From Akkermansia massiliensis (lineage in GTDB: Bacteria > Verrucomicrobiota > Verrucomicrobiia > Verrucomicrobiales > Akkermansiaceae): a DNA stretch of 64,000 nucleotides. Of the stretch, positions 54,818-64,000 are shown piece after piece (position 1 is the stretch's first letter; each line of letters opens with the position of its first letter). The stretch lies in NCBI RefSeq assembly GCF_023516715.1, contig NZ_JAMGSI010000002.1:496001-560000 (forward strand), given 5' to 3'. A program made the translations under genes and the position numbers. The notes under the pieces are model-generated. The model did no database searches. It had not been told where the DNA came from and saw only the letters and a list, made by a program, of their open reading frames with translations.

Positions 54818-56374
54818 TTACGGGTTCACCGTTCCGCCTTGATTGACGATACTGCCCGCAGCCAGCCTAGCGCCATTCAGATTCAACACAGCGCCGTCTT
54901 TGACGAGGACTCTGCCCAGATTCAGGGCCTGCCCCTCCATTCCTTCCAGGGACATTTCCACCTTTCCGGACAAGATCCAGGAACATTTCAAGGAAGCGGG
55001 CAGCACCCGTTCCAACACGACGCGGGCCATTCCCTCCGCTCCCCCTCCGCCTTCCGCACGAACCACCTGCACTTCCGCCTGTCCGGACAAGCGGACGGGG
55101 TGGGCTTTGTCCTGGACCGGCGAGGGCTTGAGTTCCACGGTGGAGCCTCCCGGAATATTCCAGGCCTGACGACCCGCAAGCTGTACATTTGTCTCCAACT
55201 GCAAATTTTTCCCCTCCGCCAGACGGATGCCTCCCGGCCCAAGCGCCAAACGGTCGCCGGAGCCCCCTCCTTTGCTCTGAATAATCACGGTATTAACGGC
55301 GGGGTCCTCCACACGGATGCCGAACAGCTTCACCACGCCCGATACAATGCTGGGTTTTACGGAAGAAGCCAAGTTCCACACGCCTACGTTTTTCCCCGGC
55401 ATTTTCCGATTCATCCAGGCATCCGGAGAACCGAGAGGAGCCTCATAACGGCCGCTGCGGACGGAGCCGGCATCCTTCCCGGCCAGACGGGCGGCTTCAT
55501 AGGCAAAGCGCGCGCCGATGCTGATCTGGGACTGGCCGTTGTAATGCACCCCCATCTGGTCGCCGGCAGTCAGCTTGGGAAGGTCCCTGGTAGGGGCATA
55601 GCCCAGGGACGGACGGGAGGCGGCCAGCTCCTTCATCACCTGGTGGGTCGTTTTTCCCTGAACTTCGGTATCGCGCCCTTCCAGGCCGCCGGTAACATTG
55701 CCCGTCTCCGGATCGCTTTCATTCTTTCCGGCCCAGTTGGCATTCTCGCCAATGACGGCTCTCTGTGCGGCCAGGGCGGACGTATCCCCGTACGGTTTCA
55801 AGTCCGCCGCCAGATTGCCCAGAAGCTCCAGAAAACGGGAAGCGCTCTCCGGCACGGAAGCGCCGATATTGCTTTCCCCCTGCAAATACAGCAGCCCGGC
55901 AAACTCCACTTTGGAGTGCTTGGACTTGTCTACCGCGGCACAGGCGTTTTTGACGGCCTGCACCAGCGCCTTGTAAGCCTGGCCGTTCTTTTGCCAGTGG
56001 GAATTGTCGCCGCCGTCCCTGGAAGCCTTCACGACCGCCACGTCCGCATCCCTGAACCATCCGTTCTTCTCCAGCGCAAAGGCAAACCCGTACTCCGGCC
56101 CCATGCACAAACTGCCGTTATACCGCGGCATGGCGGGCCGTACCTGCTCCCAGGACGTGGAGGCCCCGGGAAACACCCCTTCCCTCTGGCCGAAGTTCTC
56201 ATGCCAGTAGAGCGTATTCTTCGGCTCATACTTCTTCAACAACTCCGGAGAAGCGGGACTGCCCTTCACGGCTCCCAGGGAATTGGATTGGCCCGTCAGC
56301 AAAAAAATCTTCAATTCTTTTGCGGAGCATACCGAAACAAGGCACAGGAACAGGAAGGACAGCAGATAGGTCAT
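54818..56374 (-). CDS. Secreted SGNH carbohydrate esterase with strand-rich C-terminal part
   Basis: 518 residues from the ATG at 56374 (signal peptide MTYLLSFLFLCLVSVCSA). The catalytic domain is of the sialate O-acetylesterase/acetyl xylan esterase type (DUF303): FLLTGQSNSLG with the Ser, LLYLQGESNIG, and DQMGVHYNGQSQ with the late His. Such enzymes remove O-acetyl groups from sialic acids or other sugars. From about residue 340 a different part begins, with repeated short strands (NTVIIQSKGGGSGDRLALGPGG, LILNGAR-like runs at the end), like autotransporter-associated beta repeats. No sorting signal or membrane helix follows. It would help open acetylated mucin glycans for sialidases. Confidence 0.8.
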   Translation of the reverse strand: MTYLLSFLFLCLVSVCSAKELKIFLLTGQSNSLGAVKGSPASPELLKKYEPKNTLYWHENFGQREGVFPGASTSWEQVRPAMPRYNGSLCMGPEYGFAFALEKNGWFRDADVAVVKASRDGGDNSHWQKNGQAYKALVQAVKNACAAVDKSKHSKVEFAGLLYLQGESNIGASVPESASRFLELLGNLAADLKPYGDTSALAAQRAVIGENANWAGKNESDPETGNVTGGLEGRDTEVQGKTTHQVMKELAASRPSLGYAPTRDLPKLTAGDQMGVHYNGQSQISIGARFAYEAARLAGKDAGSVRSGRYEAPLGSPDAWMNRKMPGKNVGVWNLASSVKPSIVSGVVKLFGIRVEDPAVNTVIIQSKGGGSGDRLALGPGGIRLAEGKNLQLETNVQLAGRQAWNIPGGSTVELKPSPVQDKAHPVRLSGQAEVQVVRAEGGGGAEGMARVVLERVLPASLKCSWILSGKVEMSLEGMEGQALNLGRVLVKDGAVLNLNGARLAAGSIVNQGGTVNP

Positions 56375-56654
56375 TTGAGTTACAATTGCAGGAACACAAC
56401 TATAACTGCCGGAATTTTCCTTTTCAATCGTCAACTGCCGGATATGGGAGCCGGAAGGAGGAGGAAAAGGAAAAGACCAGTTCTTCTTCTATGCTCCCGA
56501 TGGACAGCATAGCCGCTTTATTGATTTTTTACCGAAGAGCTTGGAGGAAGCAAAGGCGCGACGGCTCGGACAGGCGGCATGTACCAAATATTCCTTTTAG
56601 CAAAGTATAGGAAGAGAAGGAGATTCAAGATCGCGCCATCAAGAAAACGAACAA
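56375..56654. other. Gap between the rrn operon end and the SGNH esterase gene
   Basis: About 280 bases with no gene; part must be the esterase promoter. It is AT-rich and has no clear repeat. Confidence 0.4.
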
Positions 56655-56682
56655 GCCCCGCCAGTTGAGGAACTGGCGGGGC
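56655..56682 (-). terminator. Terminator of the rRNA operon
   Basis: A perfect 12-bp stem GCCCCGCCAGTT / AACTGGCGGGGC with the loop GAGG (CCTC on the minus strand), followed on the minus strand by TTGTTCGTTTTCTT. It is 15 bases past the 5S gene. Confidence 0.8.
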
Positions 56683-56697
56683 CTGATGAAAAAAAAT

Positions 56698-56812
56698 CCC
56701 GGCGGCGACCTACTCTTGCGGGACCTATCGTCCGACTACCATTGGCGCGGCAGCGTTTCACTTCCGGGTTCGGAACGGGACCGGGTGGGACCACTGCGCT
56801 CTGGCCACCGGG
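56698..56812 (-). rRNA. rrf: 5S ribosomal RNA
   Basis: About 115 bases. The 5' part is CCCGGTGGCCAGAGCGCAGT and the inner CCGTTCCGAACCCGGAAGTG is the conserved 5S loop. It is the last gene of the operon. The ends are estimates. Confidence 0.93.
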
Positions 56813-57045
56813 CTTCAGGGGGAAGAGTTTTTCATTTTCTTCATCCTGCCTGCCCGGGAGCCCTTGGGGGGGCTTTGAGGGGGATTTTTTAAGGGTTGTT
56901 GTGTGTGTGGCTAAGAAGATTTCCTCTCGTTACGAGGGGAAGGAATCAGCGTAAACTGACATCTGCGTGGCTGGTGGTGTTACTTTTAAACATACATCCA
57001 ATGAACAAGACAACAGCAAGTTGTTATTCACGAACGGGAGTGATG
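56813..57045 (-). other. 23S-5S spacer
   Basis: About 233 bases of AT-rich spacer without gene or tRNA. Confidence 0.5.
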
Positions 57046-59893
<2,848 letters not shown>

Positions 59894-60095
59894 AAAGTTT
59901 TTTACCACTTCCACAATACCACAAAGCCCTTTCGTGACTTACTGTATTGTCTTATTTCTTGGTATGCATGTTTTAAATTGTGTATTGTAGTTGTTTTTCA
60001 ACTACCCACTTTGTTGGAAAGCAATTGCTTCTCAGCAATTGTTTTCTTTGCCACGCAGATGTCAATTTTCGCTTTCCCTCAATAATCGATTTTTT

Positions 60096-60172
60096 TGGTG
60101 GGCCTGACAGGACTTGAACCTGTGACCCCGCGCTTATCAAGCGCGTGCTCTAACCAACTGAGCTACAGGCCC
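60096..60172 (-). tRNA. tRNA-Ile (GAT)
   Basis: 77 bases including an encoded CCA. The acceptor GGGCCTG/CAGGCCC, D-arm, anticodon loop CTTGATAAG (anticodon GAT) and T-arm GGTTCAAGTCC are all intact. It is second after the 16S gene, downstream of tRNA-Ala. Confidence 0.95.
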
Positions 60173-60254
60173 GGCTTTGGGTCTCTGAGAGACAGTTACC
60201 AAATACTAAAGTTTAGTTACTAAAGTTTTCCGGCTCCCGCCTTCTTACCGAAAC
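60173..60254 (-). other. Inter-tRNA spacer with direct repeat
   Basis: 82 bases. ACTAAAGTTT occurs twice (around 60205-60229), separated by AGTT. Confidence 0.5.
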
Positions 60255-60330
60255 TGGTGGAGGCACGGGGACTCGAACCCCGGACATCCAGCTTGCAAAG
60301 CTGGCGCTCTACCAACTGAGCTATACCCCC
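60255..60330 (-). tRNA. tRNA-Ala (TGC)
   Basis: 76 bases including an encoded CCA. The acceptor GGGGGTA/TGCCTCC, anticodon loop TTTGCAA (anticodon TGC) and T-arm GGTTCGAGTCC are intact. It is the first tRNA after 16S. Confidence 0.95.
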
Positions 60331-60497
60331 AGTTGCGGTTCTTTTTGAAAAAAGGTCGTCACGCACGTCGTGCCTAGTTTCGCTCCAAGCGAACTGGCTG
60401 TTTACACATCTTTGGTTCGTTGCGGGCCCTCGCGGGTTCCGCTCTCTCTTCCCTCGGGAAGAGATCCGACCTGTGCATTTTTCATGCACTTTCTCCA

Positions 60498-62017
<1,520 letters not shown>

Positions 62018-62402
62018 ATTTTTGAAATTGCTGGACCAAATGGAATCTTTCGATTTCATCTGCGCCATGCTTCAGTCAGCTCTTCCCTCAAGTTGTGTCT
62101 CTTGAAGTCCTCTTCGCTCTGCCAAGCACGGCGCGCGTCACGACCTTTTTTCTTTCCCCTTGCTTCTACCAATCCGCCCCTCTCGGAGCTAGGTCGCTCC
62201 TTTGGGTTTTTTCTCCCTCACACGTCTCTCGACGCATTCGGGAAAACCCTCGGCGGGTTCGGTAGTCATTCCCTTGAAATCTTCTTATCGGCCCCTTTAA
62301 TGAGGCTCTTCCGGGTGGCCGGCCCCGGCTTCATTCAGGCCCTCTTTCGAGTCCCTCCTGCCGCCGGGCTTTTCATCCCGTCGCCGTGTTGGCGTGCCGA
62401 GA
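62018..62402 (-). other. rRNA operon leader
   Basis: 385 bases transcribed before 16S, expected to contain antitermination and processing signals. I could not define boxA or the processing stem exactly. ORFs here are not genes. Confidence 0.5.
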
Positions 62403-62430
62403 AGTCTACCATTTTCACCTCCCTTGTCAA
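62403..62430 (-). promoter_or_regulatory. Likely rRNA operon promoter
   Basis: On the minus strand TTGACA (62430-62425), 16 bases, then TAGACT (62408-62403). An A-run CGAAAAAAA directly upstream could act as UP element. It is about 390 bases before 16S. Confidence 0.6.
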
Positions 62431-62764
62431 TTTTTTTCGAGTCGTTTTTTGTGAGAGTCTTTCACCCATTTTATCACGTCCATTCATAACTTCCAATTTA
62501 TAAAATAGTTAGGCTTTTGTCATACTCCCCCTTCTTCGTGCCATTTTTTTGAACATTTTCTCCCGTGATGTTTCCGCAATAACTACAGTTCCTCTTTTTT
62601 GCCCCCTGCCAGGACGAAAAAAAGGGCTATTGAACGCAGGTGCTTCCTCCGCCCACCTCCATTGCATTCCTTCCCTTGAAAAGGAGGCTGAACCATTTTG
62701 TTTTCCCATGGACGGAAAGGATTTTTTCTGCTATCTATAGGAAGTTTTTATTATTTTGCCATCT
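62431..62764. other. Gap between rrn promoter and the metallopeptidase gene
   Basis: 334 bases, AT-rich in the part 62431-62520. An ATGACA at 62523-62518 and TATAAA at 62502-62497 on the minus strand may form a second, weaker rRNA promoter (15-base spacing). No gene is seen. Confidence 0.4.
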
Positions 62765-63733
62765 ATGAAAAGATCATTCTGGATTGGAATTATCTGCGCT
62801 GCCTGCTGCCTGGGAAACATTCCTTCCTCATCCGCTGTACAAACAGCCAGTATAGGCTCCACTTTTTCCTGCACCTTCCTGGATTCCGGGGACCAGGGAT
62901 TTTTTGATTCATCAAGCACCCATACATGGGACCAAGGCCAGATAGACGCTGCCATGCGGGCGTTGACCACATGGGATAGCTTGATCAATTCCACCCCGGG
63001 CAGAACACTTACTGTTGGCCTCACCTGGTACGACGGAGCCAATTCCTCCACTCTGGCCTCCGCCTATTCCCCTTACTTCTACTACCAGTCAAATGGACCG
63101 CAACAGGTTTCCACCCTGGTGGAGTCCGTCTGGCGCGATGGGAGCACGAGGACTGCAACGGGCTACGATATTTACATCCAGTGCAATACCTCTCATTTGA
63201 ATTCTCTTTATTACGAGACCGCCTTACCGGCGGAGCATACGGGAAAATATGATTTTCAAAGCATCCTGACCCATGAGATAGGGCATGCCGCAGGGTTTCT
63301 TTCCCTGGCGACACAAACCGGTACCTTCCAGGTCCAGTCCGGGAATGCTTCAGCAGCTTACAGCACCATGCTGTACACCAGGTATGATTCCCTGTTAACC
63401 AACCAGGAAGGCCAATCCATCGTGAATAAGGCCGGAAACGGGAATACGGCATTTACACTTGGAGAAACCCTGTCCCTGGGCGATACGGGGCTCACCGCCT
63501 ATAACCCCGCCACCTGGCAGCAAGGGTCCAGCATGGCCCACATCGACAGCGCGAGCGATCCGGACGCCCTCATGCAGTATTCCATTTCGCCGGATACCTA
63601 CCACCGTACCCTGACGGATGGAGAAATGGAATTGATGCGTTCCATGGGCTGGAAGATGGTTCCGGAGCCCGGCACCTCCACGCTTTCCCTGCTGGGGCTG
63701 GCCGTGCTCGCTTTACGAAGACGCCGCTGCTGA
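62765..63733 (+). CDS. Secreted zinc metallopeptidase with PEP-CTERM sorting signal
   Basis: 322 residues from the ATG at 62765; the two codons before it start with TTG. A signal peptide (MKRSFWIGIICAACCLGNIPSSSA) and the zinc motif ILTHEIGHAAGFLS (HExxHxxG). The C-terminus VPEPGTSTLSLLGLAVLALRRRRC is a PEP-CTERM tail: P-E-P, a membrane helix and an Arg-rich end, a signal for exosortase-linked surface sorting. The third zinc ligand at the normal metzincin position (His or Asp ten residues after the first His) is Ser here. The 62.7 kb start has a promoter gap shared with the rrn leader. Target proteins are unknown. Confidence 0.82.
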   Translation: MKRSFWIGIICAACCLGNIPSSSAVQTASIGSTFSCTFLDSGDQGFFDSSSTHTWDQGQIDAAMRALTTWDSLINSTPGRTLTVGLTWYDGANSSTLASAYSPYFYYQSNGPQQVSTLVESVWRDGSTRTATGYDIYIQCNTSHLNSLYYETALPAEHTGKYDFQSILTHEIGHAAGFLSLATQTGTFQVQSGNASAAYSTMLYTRYDSLLTNQEGQSIVNKAGNGNTAFTLGETLSLGDTGLTAYNPATWQQGSSMAHIDSASDPDALMQYSISPDTYHRTLTDGEMELMRSMGWKMVPEPGTSTLSLLGLAVLALRRRRC

Positions 63734-63813
63734 CGGTTTCCTCTCCCGGATTTTCCTTTCACGCCGGCCAGACGGCAGTTTCCTTTAGCCGCCAGGGAGT
63801 GGATTGGTAGCAG

Positions 63814-63841
63814 AAGGGCGTTCCTGCCAGGGAACGCCCTT
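63814..63841. terminator. Terminator between the metallopeptidase gene and clpB
   Basis: AAGGGCGTTCC and GGAACGCCCTT form a perfect 11-bp stem with a 6-base loop; TCATGGTTTTT follows on the plus strand. Confidence 0.75.
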
Positions 63842-63884
63842 CATGGTTTTTCCCGGCGGCACACCGGAAAAGCAGCCTTTTCAG

Positions 63885-64000
63885 TTATTTCTTTTCCTTG
63901 GTAAAGTCCAGCTTGCCGCCCTTTTCCCGCACCACGATTTCCGTCCCTTCCGGGAAGTCGCCCTCCAGGAGCTTGAGGCTGAGGGGGTCCAGCAGGTCAT
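63885..64000 (-). CDS. clpB: ClpB chaperone, C-terminal end (5' part outside window)
   Basis: The last 37 codons of a minus-strand gene translate to DLLDPLSLKLLEGDFPEGTE, then IVVREKGGKLDFTKEKK and a stop at 63885. This is like the end of the disaggregase ClpB (D2 small domain, I-x-(D/N)-P-L-x-x-x-L-L-x-G-x-F-x-x-G). Only this tail is in the window, so the assignment is moderately safe. Confidence 0.65.
   Translation of the reverse strand, partial: DLLDPLSLKLLEGDFPEGTEIVVREKGGKLDFTKEKK

Overview
The window looks like a piece of an Akkermansia (Verrucomicrobiota) chromosome. The 16S rRNA gene on the minus strand matches my memory of Akkermansia 16S closely, with a few differences, so I do not name a species. 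The protein content agrees: secreted host-glycan hydrolases scattered as single genes (GH16, GH20, GH29, GH36, GH105, two SGNH esterases), a phosphoethanolamine-transferase-like sulfatase-fold enzyme, a PEP-CTERM-tailed metallopeptidase and ordinary housekeeping genes. The DNA is GC-rich, which creates many long antisense reading frames that are not genes.

Layout. 1-10 kb: end of a WecG/TagA-type glycosyltransferase, PhnP-like metallo-beta-lactamase hydrolase, recN, copA, GH16, SGNH hydrolase, an unusual EF-P, and argD with an ACT-domain protein. 10-22 kb: mscL, alkaline phosphatase, MFS transporter, GH20, M42 peptidase, rubrerythrin, phosphoethanolamine transferase, GH105-DUF4861. 22.4-27.6 kb: an anaerobic ribonucleotide reductase operon led by a NrdR-box-like palindrome and a cobalamin riboswitch. 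Here the glycyl-radical end of NrdD is its own 64-residue protein, followed by nrdG and an AspT/YidE-type transporter. 27.7-42 kb: GH36, HU-like protein, a polytopic membrane protein, thioredoxin-fold protein, DUF3750 protein, lipoprotein, RlmD/TrmA-type methyltransferase, miaB, comEC, YhaM-like nuclease, GH29. 42-44 kb: a minus-strand arsR / cysteine-rich thioredoxin / permease operon. 44-56 kb: nfo, enolase, a second member of the membrane-protein family, SWIM protein, argH, SulP transporter, hxlR divergent from a ferredoxin-nitroreductase, nrdR with a hypothetical gene, and a secreted SGNH esterase. 56.6-62.5 kb: a complete rRNA operon on the minus strand (16S, tRNA-Ala, tRNA-Ile, 23S, 5S). 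62.7-64 kb: the PEP-CTERM metallopeptidase and the 3' end of clpB.

The strongest biology is in the nrd locus. Dinucleotide supply without oxygen appears to be controlled by NrdR (encoded at 54.0-54.5 kb) and by vitamin B12, which suggests a B12-dependent reductase elsewhere in the genome. The split between the reductase body and its radical-bearing domain is the most unusual gene structure seen. Other points of interest are an EF-P with Arg at the position normally modified on Lys, a near-identical AT-rich element at exactly the same distance before two genes of the arsR operon, a family of two paralogous membrane proteins, and the order Ala-Ile of the spacer tRNAs.
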